A stretch of 64,000 bases of DNA from Pseudopyrenochaeta lycopersici. Taxonomy: Eukaryota; Ascomycota; Dothideomycetes; Pleosporales; Pseudopyrenochaetaceae. Made by a program: the position numbers and the translations under genes. Under the pieces are notes generated by a model, which saw only the letters and a list, made by a program, of their open reading frames with translations, had not been told where the DNA came from and did no database searches. Below, piece after piece: positions 34,653 to 46,599 of the stretch (the first letter of the stretch is position 1; the number at the start of each line of letters is the position of its first letter). Location: NCBI GenBank assembly GCA_003313425.1, contig NHZP01000002.1:1364001-1428000 (forward strand), given 5' to 3'.

Positions 34653-35819
34653 ATGGACCACGCACGCAAGGGCGACACAGCTCTCAGCGCGAGCAATTAC
34701 GACGAAGCTATTCAGGCTTTCACCGACGCGATCTCGGTCAATCCGACCGCCGTCAAATACTACATCAGCCGCTCTACAGCTTACCAACGCTCTGCGAAAT
34801 ATAGCGAAGCCCTCGCCGATGCCGAAATCGCAGTCGTCCTCGCACATAAACGCGGCGTACGCGAGCTCATCAAGGATGCTCAGTTCCGACGTGCCCTCGC
34901 GCTATTCTTTCTCGAGAAGTATGGCGATGCTGAATACCTCTTCGGCATCGTCAAGGAGCTTGACCCCAAGGACAAGATGCTGCCAATTTGGGACGTCAAG
35001 CTCGCGGCGAAGCTCAAGAACCTCACAGATGACGATGCCAAACGGAACGTCACGATCAAGAAAGTGCCTGATGTAGAGATACCCAGCACATCGGCGCCCT
35101 CCAAGCCAGCTAAAAGCGAAGCCGAAGCGTCTACTAAGACAGAGCCGTCGGCTGCGGCTTTAAAACCTGTTGTGCCAACCCCTGCGAACAAGATCAAGAT
35201 CGACTGGTACCAGAACAATGAGAGTGTGACCATCAACGTCCTCGCGAAGGGCGTACCCAAGGACTCGGCGATCGTAGATATGGAGAAAGATACCCTCTCG
35301 ATATCCTTTCCTATCAGCGGCTCGTCATCAGACTACAGCTACATAGTGGATCCTCTCTACGCGCCCATCGACGCCGAGCAATCGAAGTATCGAGTCACAC
35401 CCAACAAAGTGGAGGTGACACTGAGAAAGGCGACGCCGGGTGTGAAGTGGCACAATCTAGAAGGCGACCGCGAAGTCAAGGCCGATGACGAGAACAAGTC
35501 CAGCATTCCTTCTCATATCCTCACAGGTAAGAGCAAACAAGAATCTGCTCCAGCATACCCAACATCGTCCAAGTCGGGTGCCAAGAACTGGGACAAGCTG
35601 GCATTAGATGAAATGGACGACAAGGACGAGATTGATGGCGATGAAACGTCACACTTCTTCAAAAAGCTGTACAAAGACGCCACTGAGGACCAACAACGAG
35701 CAATGATGAAGAGCTACCAGGAGAGTGGTGGCACCGTCTTGAGTACAGACTGGAGTAATGTGGGCGGTAGGACCGTAGTGCCTGAGCCTCCTGAGGGCAT
35801 GGAGGCGAAGAAATACTAG
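34653..35819 (+). CDS. sgt1: Sgt1 co-chaperone (TPR-CS-SGS)
   Basis: Single exon, 388 residues. TPR repeats occupy residues 1-118 (KGDTALSASNYDEAIQAFTD, then YYISRSTAYQRSAKYSEALA). The Hsp90-binding CS domain runs from 181 to 267, from KIKIDWYQNNESVTINVLAKG to KVEVTLRKATPGVKW. The SGS domain is 300-388, with NWDKLALDE, SHFFKKLYKDA and the terminal STDWSNVGGRTV block. Sgt1 links Hsp90 to SCF ubiquitin ligases and the kinetochore, and in plants and animals it stabilises NLR immune receptors. The ATG at 34653 begins directly at the TPR; upstream in-frame sequence is not conserved-looking. No intron is needed. Confidence 0.96.
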   Translation: MDHARKGDTALSASNYDEAIQAFTDAISVNPTAVKYYISRSTAYQRSAKYSEALADAEIAVVLAHKRGVRELIKDAQFRRALALFFLEKYGDAEYLFGIVKELDPKDKMLPIWDVKLAAKLKNLTDDDAKRNVTIKKVPDVEIPSTSAPSKPAKSEAEASTKTEPSAAALKPVVPTPANKIKIDWYQNNESVTINVLAKGVPKDSAIVDMEKDTLSISFPISGSSSDYSYIVDPLYAPIDAEQSKYRVTPNKVEVTLRKATPGVKWHNLEGDREVKADDENKSSIPSHILTGKSKQESAPAYPTSSKSGAKNWDKLALDEMDDKDEIDGDETSHFFKKLYKDATEDQQRAMMKSYQESGGTVLSTDWSNVGGRTVVPEPPEGMEAKKY

Positions 35820-36652
35820 GTCTCACCGTCTGGTATTCCGAATGCTTCAGTGTTGCGAGCTATTCGTTCTGCTTTTCGCAGACTGCATGAAATCTTTGCT
35901 AATACCCAATCTCTCTGAGCACTTACTCCAAAGAAGACTCCATATTTCCCAACCCTGTTCCCCTTCAGCAGTCCCTGACAGCGAATTGAAAATCACTCCA
36001 CATGTAGGTTTTTGTAGCACTTTCTTTATTTTGGCGGCATGATGTGCGAGATTCAGTGTGAACATGGGAGCTTCTTACTCAGATGCGGAATGGGCTTTGG
36101 AGGCGCGGTGGCGGCCTGGGGAGTAGGTTTGTGGTTGAAACTGTGCTACCTCCCAGATGAGAATGTGGCAAGGGCCCTGGGTTGGTAATAGACAGGACGG
36201 CATATACCGTCTTTTTGTGCAGTTGAATGCCAAAAATGATTCACATGGCAAGATACTTCCGAGTCACGTATGGTGTTGGAGAGTTTAAGGCTATATACTA
36301 TGCATATCATTCATAGGCACAAGTTTTGTTAAATAACTATGGTAGAAATTTACATACCTTAATGAAATCCAACAAAATCAGAGTGGCCATCAAGAAGAGC
36401 TTCTAGACTATGCTATGTCGTCTCAAGCGTTGATGTCCCTTTCGAACTGACTAATCTCGCTCCGGCGAAAGGCCGAGATGACAGACGCGAACCTCGTGAG
36501 GCATCCCCACACACGTCATCCCGAATAGATCATCGGTGCATCATACATTAGTTCGGAACCACATTACAATGCGACTGTATGCGCTTACACTAAAGGCATA
36601 TATAGACCTTCCCGATTTCGAAGCAGGGTAAGCATATCAGTCCAGACCGTAA
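35820..36652. other. intergenic, sgt1 3' side
   Basis: Tandem genes flank this 0.8-kb stretch. No supported frame. A TATATAG sequence lies at its right end. Confidence 0.45.
36597..36605 (+). promoter_or_regulatory. TATA-like element
   Basis: CATATATAG lies 185 nt before the chosen start of the questin-oxidase-like gene. If used, transcription would begin at about 36630-36660, which argues for translation from ATG 36782 rather than the ATG at 36653. Confidence 0.35.
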
Positions 36653-36781
36653 ATGCTCACCAGAACAAGACACATAAAGACTGCCTGGGCTCATTGGAAC
36701 ATCAACTTCTCATCGCAATTCAATCCCGGGTTGTGTACAATACAGCAATCAAACTCCGCGAAACTACACGCAATAAGAACT

Positions 36782-38225
36782 ATGGCTACCGGCTCGAAAG
36801 TTCACCTCAAGGCGTCACAGGAGCCGCAGTTTTATGTGAAAGGACTGACGACTGAGAGCGCCGATAAGGCGAACCAGCTACTGCAGCTTAACGATGAGAA
36901 GCATCATATCTTCTTCAATCGGTCTGGCCTTCACGTGAGTTTGCTCTAAATAGGCGTTACAAGTCCTACTGACATCACATGACACTAGAACCATATCGCT
37001 CACCACCTTCTCACTCTTTTCGCCCTCAATGCCTCACCTCAAGAGATTCAAAATGGCTACGACGTTAACGTAACCTACCAACGCCCACCTGAGCCACTGA
37101 AGAAGTCCATCGTTGATGATATGCACAAACCTGATCGCTTCAAAGCATACCTAGGAAATGAGGAATACTACCATGACTTTCTCGTCTTCTTCCAAAATGA
37201 GATTGAGAAAAAGACCTGGCAAAAGGTACTGAACGAGTACCTTTTTGCGGGTGATGAGCGTGCAGATGACATGCTAGGCCGTCTGTATGCAGGCTTTCTG
37301 CACCCGCTTATTCACTTAGGACTCGGCATCGAGTTTCAACAGCCTGCAATCATGGCAGAGGCTCTGGCGCAAGCGGCTATACATGATACTTGGATGACGC
37401 CACTCTTTCTAGAGTGTGAAAAGGCTGCCGAGGCGAAGAGAGGGAAAGGTGGGTCAAAGAAGACCATATTGCAATTATTGGAGGAAACCAAGAATGATGA
37501 GAAGTTGAGCAAAGCTTCACATTATGGAGATGGAAACAAAATCAGAGACGGTATCATGAAGAGAGCACCTGAGGAGATGGTCAAGTACGCGAGCCAGTAT
37601 ACAGTTGAAGAGGATGAATTGGAAGAGAAGACTGCAGAGATGATTAATGCTACTGGTAAGCTTTCCATCCCACACCCAACTTTTAACTATGCGGCTAATC
37701 CGCAGACCAGTCTACTACACCAGCGCCGCCCAACACCCACCCAACCAAATCAAGTTCGACTTCTATTATATCCACTGCGTGAATAGCAGTATCTTCTTTT
37801 CGAACTTCCTCTCTCCTTCCAACACCTTCCTGACGCCCGCCACAAAGCGCAGATTGCTAGAATGGAAAGTTTGGAATGACATCACCATGTATGTGTCTCG
37901 TAGCTGCCCACAGCTTCTCCTTGAGGAAATTACCAATTACAAGCCAAAGGAGGAGTCAGGCTGGGACAAGGTCATCAAGAGGGTGAATAAATTCGAAGAC
38001 GATGGGCACGCAGCAAAACTGGTAAGGGCGCTGGCGAATGGGGAAAAGGCGTGTGAAAAGTTTGAAGATAGAGAGGGGTTTCAGGTGAAGGGTGATATGT
38101 GGAGACTACTGGGACATATGGCGATTGACTCCGTGGAGGCGGGCGAACCGCATTGGGTGCGGAGCTGTGGGTTTGAGGAGGCGTGGGAAACGGTTCCACT
38201 GAGAGATGAGGGACCGAGGCTGTAA
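36782..38225 (+). CDS. Questin-oxidase-like / HypA-AflY family protein
   Basis: Exons 36782-36934, 36989-37655 and 37711-38225, with 54- and 55-nt introns; 444 residues. Conserved blocks include HHIFFN...GLHNHIAHHLLTLFALNASP, LGNEEYYHDFLVFFQNEIEK, AGFLHPLIHLGLGIEFQQPA and WRLLGHMAIDS. They match the questin oxidase family (PF14027), which includes aflatoxin AflY and geodin GedK, enzymes that open anthraquinone rings by Baeyer-Villiger-like oxidation. No PKS or other pathway gene is nearby, so this is an orphan member and its substrate is unknown. An upstream in-frame ATG at 36653 would add 43 basic residues that could resemble a mitochondrial leader. I chose 36782 because family text begins there. 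Confidence 0.85.
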
Positions 38226-40347
38226 GACGATCTGCCGCTGCAGCGAGGGCGAAACTTGTCGATCTCGTTCAAATGATCTGGAAGCACATGCAGGGTCGCA
38301 GCAGATTGGAATTACATTGCCGGGAACATGCAGTCAGCAACTTTCTTGGTACAGCAGTGAGCAGAATTTTGAATCTCAGTGTCGATATCAAGCGCTACCT
38401 GACATATTACGCTTTCGCTTACCCTTCCCTTCTGATTATGGATGTTCCTGAAAAAACCCTGCTTGCGGTTGCCCCATAATAGGGCGGCTATTGCAGCGCT
38501 GAAACTTGGCAGCCACACACTAAGCTATGGGGCCAATGGCTTATGCCTCGTACCTGAGCAACATCCAGGTTCCAGGGTTGCGGCATATGCCACAGGATAG
38601 AGGAGTCTAGCAATTTACCCAGGCGCGAGTCGCTGCAGGATTCCAAGGCTCGGAAGAAAAGCACCTGAGGATGAGGGTTGTGCTCAGGGGCTCTTCTCAA
38701 TTCAGCGCCTCGCCTTGCGAAACAGGCAATGATCAGGTGCCATAGGGGCACGACTATCGTTCTGTTGCACGAATGCAATGTTGCAAAGAGCAGAAAGAGC
38801 GAGGCTGGAGATCTGATTCGCATGAACGAAGTAACCAAGTTTACCAATGAGATGCAGGCATATCTGTAGCCAAGATTGCGTTGGTCGGTGAAACGCTGAC
38901 TACCAGGCACATCAACTTATCGATAGGCTTTCCAGCCAGGTGCGTGAAATTGGACAGTGAGCACAAACGAGTTTGGCGCTTACGACTCCATGACGACGAC
39001 ACCACTTGCGCAATTGAGACACGGCGGATACGCTTCACGATGCTCGGCGTACGACGAAGAAAATAATAAATTTGGCCGCAACGCATGGACGCGGTGCAGA
39101 TGTCACTGACCACAAGAAACAACGCTTCGCCGCTTTGCCGCGCCAGTCAGGCCCTCTTGGAAGTTTTTGGCGCAATCTCCAGAGAGCGGGTCCTTCGCAA
39201 TAGGATGAGGTCTGCACCGACTCACGAGCAGTTGTGTTGTGCAAACACAACTGGGGAGAATGGGGAGGCGTGGTAGCAGCACGACAACGCCGTTTTAGGG
39301 CATGAGACAGAGAACCCTGTAGGTCAATGACAGGCAGCAGCGCATTCCAGTAATGATGCGCCGTTAGAACTGGAGCCGATGATGTCGCTGCGGTCGATGC
39401 GTATTTTGGGAGCGTCCTGGAGATTGCGATGCTCCCGTCAGTGCACCCTGCTCGGCACGAGACCCTAACGCAGGTACCAGCTTGCGTGGCGATCTGGTTT
39501 TGCTGTGCGACACTGGTTTGCATGCAACGGGCGCACGCAGGGCCGACGTGGTGCGAATGGTCCTGTTCGAGAGTCGACTGGTGAGGACGAGATGCGTCTG
39601 GAGTGCACGGCAGCTGGTGCCTCAGGACTGGACCACCTCCCACGCCTCTATGGATAAGCTCCAGATTGCGGCGTACAGCCATACTCAACTTCGTTTGGCT
39701 CGTAAGGCTGCCGGCGCTGCAGGTGCATAACGGGGGTGGATCTCCTTACCGACTTGTTTCATCTTCCTGTTCCTGTTCTAGCGCGCAAATGCTTGGTGCC
39801 TCCGCCGTCCAACAGGAGCCACGAACAGGTTCCTCAGGGCATCCATGCCGCGGAGCCAATCTACGGTTTCACGTCCCTAATCCGAGCATTCCTTCATCTC
39901 CCCTTGAAAACCATCGTCTGGGTCCTGGTGATATTGGGCCGTTTCCCCTCCTTCCCTTCCTTTTGGTTCTGCCCTTGCGGTGTACAGTCATTCCTTTGCT
40001 CCCCACTGTCGCTCCTTTGCACCACATACGTTCGCTATCGATATCATTGTCCACGGGACACTTACACTCTTTTTCTGTACATCCGATTCAAGCATACGGC
40101 ATACCATTGGGAGGTCCTGGCGGCTGAGGAAAGGCTCCATTCAAACCATCAACCACCATTACCACTTTGGACCGAATCGCAACACACAAAAGACAATCCC
40201 GAACAAACAATACAGAAAACTGTCCAGCCACTATCGCCCCACGCCGGGAAAGCCACAACCGATAACGTCTGGCGCGACACAAGTCACCAACTTCACAAAA
40301 CTTTTCAATCAACGTTTTCGCAACTGCCGAAATAGTCTGCACCGACC
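38226..40347. other. 2.1-kb intergenic region, DUF1996 gene promoter
   Basis: Many short frames on both strands, the longest being 39035-39688 (-), with no recognisable family. The 40000-40340 segment is CA/CT-rich and probably the 5' leader of the DUF1996 gene. Confidence 0.4.
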
Positions 40348-42119
40348 ATGAAATCTGCGGCGACTCTCTCCGCCGCGGTGGCCCTGCTCTCGGGCACCAC
40401 CAACGCATTCTGGCGCATGCCATGCCATGACCGAACGGCTCTTCTACGTCTCGATCCTATTGTTGATCCAGGAACAGCCTCAAGCCATGGGCATACCATC
40501 CATGGTGGAAGTAGTAAGTAAAGATTTCTCCACTTCTGGTTTAAAGCCACTCCACCCAGCCCATGAACCATCGGCCTATTCGGGCTTGTCAGGTGTCTCA
40601 GCCTAGGAAACCCTGATTGCGTTTGAACTGCTCTCCATCCTTACCTGGTGTGCGGGTTCCTGAGGCAGGAACGGTTTCATTATGTATGAATAGTTGGCTA
40701 ACTTATACGATAGACTTTGAGGAAACGACGACGTATGACATGCTCAGGGCGTCGGAATGTACCTCTTGTCAGTTCAGCGATGACAAGTCGGCTTATTGGT
40801 GAGCCATGATTGTTTCGTTTGATACAACTCAATGTACTGACCATTCTAGGACACCATCTCTGCACTTCGTCCACGAGGGTGGCAAGACGGAGATCGTCCC
40901 GCAGATTGGCGGTATGCTTGCATACTACCTCCTTCTTGGCGAGGACATTAAAGCCTTCCCAAAGGACTTCCAAATGCTTGCCGGAGACTCACGCCTGCGA
41001 AACTTCTCTGGCCCCGTTCCTGACCCACCAACCTCGTCATGGGGCCTGGAGGATATGACTCAGGAGGCTCTCGCGCAAAAGTCTCTTGGCTTTAATTGCT
41101 TGAACTATGGCAAGCAGCCCGAGGGATCCCGCTACCGCCACTTCCTTCCCGACAAGGCGTACATGGATGAGAACTGCGCGAACGGTATTCGTGCTGAGAT
41201 CTTCTTCCCATCTTGCTGGAACGGGGAGCCTACGGCTGCTGACCACAAGAGCCACGTCGCTTATCCTAATCTGATTGATGGCGGCAAGTGCCCTGAAGGC
41301 TTTGAAACGCGCCTACCCTCGCTCTTCTACGAGACCATCTGGAACACGTACGCATTTAAGGGCAAGCCTGGTCAATTCGTCTGGTCTAACGGTGACCCCA
41401 CTGGTATGTCTATCTCACCCCTATGAATCGGCGATAATTATTAACATCAAACAGGCTACGGCTACCATGCTGATTTCATCAACGGCTGGAACATTGACAC
41501 CCTCCAAGCCGCCGTTAATGACTGCACTAACCCATCTGGCCGAGTCGAAGACTGCGTTCACTTTGCATCCAGCCTGCAGACCGAAGCCGAACAAGGTCAA
41601 TGCAAGATCGAGGCAGTGCCTGATATTCTTACTAATGACAACTGCGCCGGTCCCGCCGATGGCCTTTGCGGCAACGTTCCTGTCCAGTACGGTCCGCAAT
41701 ACGCCAACCCCCTAGAGCCTGGCGAGGAGGGCGATGAGCCTACAGTCATCCCAAGCATCACGGATGTAGCGCCTGTACCCACACAGTCGTACGCTCCTGC
41801 TCGCTCAAAGATCACCGACAAGTGGGGTGGCGGTATCTCCGTCTACAATGTCAAGCCATCGTCCGCACCTGCAGCTGACCCCGCCCCTGCTGCTCCTGCC
41901 ATCACCCCCCCTGCTGATATCAACGACGCACCCAAGCCAGACGAGGACGGTAGCATCGTCTCCACGACTACGTACACACAATCCGGTACCGTGTATGAGA
42001 TTGCCATCAAGGAGGTCACCTACACTGTTACGATTGAGGCTGAGTACAAGAACAAGCTTCGCCGACATGCACATCTGCATCGCCGAGACCATGAACATGG
42101 TCTGCTCAAAAGGCACTAA
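40348..42119 (+). CDS. Secreted DUF1996 protein
   Basis: Four exons: 40348-40513, 40714-40798, 40850-41403 and 41455-42119. Introns are 200, 51 and 51 nt; 489 residues. A signal peptide (residues 1-20) precedes FWRMPCHDRTALLRLDPIVD, GHTIHGGSNFE, LRASECTSCQF-DDKSAYW and HGPxx-like blocks of the DUF1996 domain. Further conserved text includes GLEDMTQEALAQKSLGFNCL, CANGIRAEIFFPSCWNG and GYGYHADFINGWN. Splicing creates the HGGS-N-F junction expected for the family. Cysteines are plentiful and paired, as in exported proteins. A Pro/Ala-rich linker leads to a His/Arg-rich C-terminus (HAHLHRRDHEHGLLKRH). Function of the family is unknown; some members have a WSC module, absent here. The His-rich tail could bind metal (inference). 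Confidence 0.88.
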
Positions 42120-43458
42120 GTGTGTTCCCAACGACTTCCTGTGACGGCTCATTCTTAGCAAAGCGGCATGTATGCATCGGCAGGCGTTTCGCAACCAAGA
42201 AAAGAAATTTTGCTTCTAGCATAAATCAGCGCCTCGTTTTCAGTCCCCCCCTCTGCCGGCCCTCTTGTCGCGGTATATGTGCGTAGTAGGCTCGATGTTT
42301 GGTATATAGCATGGTTATATGTATGTTTGGCTTGCATTTTTGTTTTCCCAGACGGTTCGAGAACCACTTGTTTGATTTTTTTTCCATTTGAGAGCTGAAG
42401 TACGAGGGCTGTCGAAGGCTGCGCCGGATACAGTCCCCAAGAAACAAAGGAGACGTAGCTTGCATTTTGAGATATCCAATGAGCGCATCATGATACCCCA
42501 CTATTGAGTTTCGAGTACGAAGATGGCAGTGACAGACCCATCACGTGAAGATGATTAGACTAGCAACAGAAAAGGTTCTGATGTCCATGGACGGGTAGAA
42601 TTCGCTTGACCGTCTTTCCCGCCTGCTGGGTGGTGAATGTGGCCAAATCGTGGCGGTGCTGCATGTTCCATCGCCTTTCCCGGCTTACCACACCTCCACT
42701 CAAACTCCGACAGCACCTCGACGTGAAGTCATTCCCTACCAATCGTTGGGCTCTGCAATTCCGAAAACCCTTAAGGCTGACTGCATGCATAGTGCAGATG
42801 TGTTGTTGCCTTACCATGCCACACTGCTATTGGCTGCTAGAGTGATGTTCGCCAGCAACGATTGCCTATTTGCACTTCGAGCCGCTTCGTCAAACAGCGC
42901 AACTTGCATGTTCTCAGCTCCGGCAATTTCTCGAGAATTGCATCAAATTCCAGCCCACAACGGGCTGTGCCGCAGACCTTATGCTCGAAAGGGCGGCGAG
43001 AAAGGCAGCACTATCTAGCTTCTCCACATCGAAAGCTGAAGGGCGTCACAAACCGCTCGGTGAAATTGAATGGCGGTGCGGCGGCGAGGCGGCGAGGCTC
43101 ACGCCTCTCGTGATTGGACTCACGTTGATGCTAGCGCGATAGTCATCAGGCACCAGCCTCACCGGCTTGCAGTGTCGTGGTCGATGGCGCATTTTCTCAT
43201 CCGAGTCACACTGAACGCCCTTGAAGCCTGTTGTTGGCGGTTGGCGTATAAGTACTTCCGGACACGCTCCTCTTCGCTGTTACCCCAAATCGCACTGTTG
43301 GGTTGTACTCGAGGCAAACAGCGGTCTGGCGATTTGCTTGCTTATTGCTGACTGCTTACCATACACAGAGATTGTTCGATATATTCGATCCTACATCACT
43401 CGTCAACACTCACTGTGAATCTCCAACTCTGTCATTACCCAACCCGCAACTCGCAAAC
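42120..43458. other. 1.3-kb intergenic region, BCS1-like promoter
   Basis: Between tandem plus-strand genes. The BCS1-like frame stays open back to 43303 without an ATG. Other frames (42606-42845, 42862-43142) are unsupported. Confidence 0.45.
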
Positions 43459-45198
43459 ATGGACTTTTCACGCCTGCTTAGTGTCGACTTCAACTCCTCA
43501 AACTCGACTCTGAGTCTCCCCTCCATACTCATGGATGCGCTGATTCCGGGCTATGGAAACATCTCTCAGCTCATCTATCGATGCTTTGGCATCGATGTTG
43601 GTTATGTCGTTTCTGGCTGTCTTGTGCTTTTCGGTCTCTTCCAAGCAGCACAGTTTCTTTACAGCCGAAGTTACGACTACATCTCTTCCTACTTCACCTC
43701 CTCGATATACATCGAAGACAACGATACTCTGTACGGACAGGTCATGAAATGGGTCGCTGAACAGCGTATGACCAAGGTCAGCCGAGACCTAAAGGCTGTT
43801 TCGAAGTGGGTGAGCAATTATCAAGACGACGAAGATGAGCTAGACGACGACGACTTTGACGTGCTCGATGAGAAAGGCATCTTCAATTTCGAGAAATGGG
43901 CAGGAAATATCCCACCTCGCTACGAGCCAAATTACGGAAGCGATAAGTTTTACTGGGAGGGCCGTTACTTTCAATTCTCTCGCGAAAAGAAGGAGAACAA
44001 GTGGAGTAGCGATGACGACGAGTCTCTTGTGATTCGTTGCTTTGGTCGTAGTTCGCAGCCGATCAAGGACTTGCTTAACCACGTCAAGAGGTGGACACTC
44101 AGCAGAGAGAACAAAATGACGAGCGTCTTCCGCGCGCCCGCAGAGGCCCATGGAGGCCGTATGTGGAATCGCCAGTCCTGTCGTCCATCACGACCAATGC
44201 ATACCGTGTCTTTGGATCAGCAACAGAAGGCCAGTATCGTGAGGGATATCAACGAGTACTTGCATCCTGTTACTGCGCGATGGTACGCGTCTCGCGGTAT
44301 CCCATACCGACGTGGCTATCTCTTCCATGGTCCCCCTGGTACCGGAAAGACCTCGCTTTCATTTGCTCTAGCTGGCATCTTTGGACTCCCTGTATACTGC
44401 ATTTCCCTCAACGAGGTCGGCCTCACAGAGTCGGATCTCGGTACTCTTTTCAGCCAGCTTCCTCGACGCTGCATCGTGCTTCTTGAAGATATCGACAGCG
44501 CTGGTCTCCGCCGCGAAGATCTCCCTACTGGTACTGAGGAGATCGAATCTACCTCGCCTGCATCCGAGACTGCCGATGAATCTGACAATGGCCTCACGAA
44601 GATCAGCAAGGTGGACCTGTTTCCGAAGGATTCAGCCAAGGCAAAACCCACTGTGGCCAAACAAAGTTTGATCAGTCTAAGCGGGCTGCTGAACATCATT
44701 GACGGTGCTGCCTCTCATGAAGGCCGAGTTCTGATTATGACGACCAACTGTCCCGAGAAGCTTGACGCCGCTCTGATCAGACCAGGACGAGTAGATCTTC
44801 AAGTCGCCTTCACACTCGCCACGCACGAGCAGATCCGCGACATCTTCACCCGCATGTACAGCACCGAATATGATGATGCGAAAGTTGAATCCACCGAAGT
44901 GAAAAAGAAAGTCGTCCCAGCTGGACAGAAGAAAACCCCAAGTCAACACAAGGACGACTTCCTCGAACTTCTCCTTGCTGAGACAACTGTCGACGTCGTC
45001 ACACCAGAGAAGCTGGCAGAGATGGCAAAACAGTTTGCTCATCAGCTGCCTGAGGGTAGGTTCTCGCCTGCAGAGATCCAGGGCTACTTGTTGATGAAAA
45101 AGCGGGATCCATACAAGGCGCTGGAACAGATTGGAAACTGGAGGGACGAGATGCTTGAGTCGAAGAGAATCGGGAAGAAGGTAGTTAATGTGCAGTAG
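43459..45198 (+). CDS. BCS1-like AAA ATPase
   Basis: Single exon, 579 residues. An N-terminal membrane span (GYVVSGCLVLFGLFQAAQFL) is followed by the BCS1_N domain (LYGQVMKWVAEQRM...SRDL), then the AAA module. Walker A GPPGTGKT is at 291-298, Walker B CIVLLEDID at about 338-346, and sensor/arginine region LIRPGRVDLQVAF lies later. A 60-residue Ser/Glu-rich insertion separates Walker B from the next AAA helix. Yeast Bcs1 inserts the Rieske protein into complex III, but filamentous fungi carry several paralogues whose location and clients are unknown. The insert and divergent N-terminus make a paralogue more likely than the housekeeping Bcs1. The first in-frame ATG is 43459. Confidence 0.9.
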   Translation: MDFSRLLSVDFNSSNSTLSLPSILMDALIPGYGNISQLIYRCFGIDVGYVVSGCLVLFGLFQAAQFLYSRSYDYISSYFTSSIYIEDNDTLYGQVMKWVAEQRMTKVSRDLKAVSKWVSNYQDDEDELDDDDFDVLDEKGIFNFEKWAGNIPPRYEPNYGSDKFYWEGRYFQFSREKKENKWSSDDDESLVIRCFGRSSQPIKDLLNHVKRWTLSRENKMTSVFRAPAEAHGGRMWNRQSCRPSRPMHTVSLDQQQKASIVRDINEYLHPVTARWYASRGIPYRRGYLFHGPPGTGKTSLSFALAGIFGLPVYCISLNEVGLTESDLGTLFSQLPRRCIVLLEDIDSAGLRREDLPTGTEEIESTSPASETADESDNGLTKISKVDLFPKDSAKAKPTVAKQSLISLSGLLNIIDGAASHEGRVLIMTTNCPEKLDAALIRPGRVDLQVAFTLATHEQIRDIFTRMYSTEYDDAKVESTEVKKKVVPAGQKKTPSQHKDDFLELLLAETTVDVVTPEKLAEMAKQFAHQLPEGRFSPAEIQGYLLMKKRDPYKALEQIGNWRDEMLESKRIGKKVVNVQ

Positions 45199-46599
45199 AT
45201 ACAGAGCCTCACGAGAGCCTTGGGCTGAGTTTGAAGGCTGGCTCACGTATTACGATATCCCTTTTCCGCATTGAGCATGGCGTTTTCGGTGGGCATCATA
45301 CAGAAGGAGCTCCTTCATCCCGTAAGCATACTTCATGTAAATAGCATCAAATGACCAAAAACATTTCAAATCTTCATCACCCAGCAAGTGGCTCTACACT
45401 CGACTAAACACCTCTAACTAACTTAGGCCATCTCAGACGTCATCCCTAAACTTATTAAGCTGACCGGAAAATTCGGCAATGCTACCCCACACTTATGTCC
45501 GGTGAATACCAGTTTGATGTGGCTCACCTTGTGAGGCTGTGCAGAGTTCAGCAGTAGTTGGCCGCCTTGAGACAAAGCCAACCCCGAAGAGAGGCTGCTA
45601 GACCCTGAGCCAATCACACGTTCTATCACCGGCTTGTGCGTAACTCGTATTCTCGATATTGGGAGTATGTGCTTGGCATAGACGTGCTGATGTAGCCCGG
45701 GAAAAGCGCAAAGCGAAAGAACTCAATGGACATGTTCCAGAAGCTCTACTTTCCATGAGGAAAAAATTTGAACAATGAACAGGTCACGCTACTTCTTCAT
45801 CGCCGTTACCATACCATCGTCTCTAGAACAAAGACTTTAAATAGCGATCGACGCAGATTAAGACTAGTCCGGCTTGCACTTTCTTCCGCCTCCAATTCAG
45901 CCGCGCCGCCCGCATAGCCGACGAGGTGTCTAGGCATCTCCACATGGAACACTGGTGGCTTTCCTCAACTAGCATGTGCTGGACTCCGATTTGCCCATGC
46001 CCAGTTTCCCCTATGCGCCATTCTCGATTCAACTGGAAACTGCACAAATGCGGGTCTCGGGTGATGCGCAGGTGCGCCTAGCCTCTAAGAGTTCTGGAGG
46101 GCGCGGCCGACGTATACGAGATGGCGTTCGAAGCGCAACGGGAGTTATGCGACTTAAGGTAGGGTGTGGGTAGTGCGTTAAAGACGATAGGGTCCCCGCG
46201 CCGGGCTGTTTTGCCAGATTTTCTTCTTTTTTCGACTTATTCACACGCTGGTGGTAGCGATTTGATGGTTGTTTTGGAAGTGAAGAGGAGGCTTTCTTTG
46301 CGGGGATAGACGTGCTTTGAGTAATCCACCAACGTTTACAGGAGGAAGGAATATCCAAAACAATCGGAGTAATTTGCAAGGGGCGCAGAGAGGACTCGCA
46401 TTTGGCAATCAAGAGCAGACGGATAGACACAAAGGGACCTCTTTTTGACGACAGATTTTGTGTTCAGATCCCAACTCAGCCTGGATAGACGGAGCTGCAT
46501 AGTAATATCGAACCGCTACCGCGCCGCTTCGTACCCGTTTCGTCGACAACTGTTTTCGATCGCGCTGGATTCACCATCCTTCTCCTCCTTCAAACGATC
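45199..46599. other. 1.4-kb intergenic region, S41 gene promoter
   Basis: No credible frame. The last 30 nt before the next start are CT-rich (TTCTCCTCCTTC). No repeat found. Confidence 0.45.

Noticed and set aside
36653..36781. Alternative upstream start (43 residues) for the questin-oxidase-like protein
   Set aside because: Family sequence begins at 36782, and the TATATAG at 36597 would put the transcript start close to or past 36653; kept only as an alternative.
39035..39688. 217-codon minus-strand frame
   Set aside because: Cys/His/Arg-rich without any motif; overlapping plus-strand frames are equally long, as expected by chance in GC-rich DNA.
36782..42119. Secondary-metabolite cluster around the questin-oxidase-like gene
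   Set aside because: No PKS, NRPS, terpene synthase, P450 or pathway transporter is present nearby.
43303..43458. N-terminal extension of the BCS1-like protein
   Set aside because: The frame is open but begins at TTG, has no ATG, and is unlike BCS1 N-termini; treated as leader.
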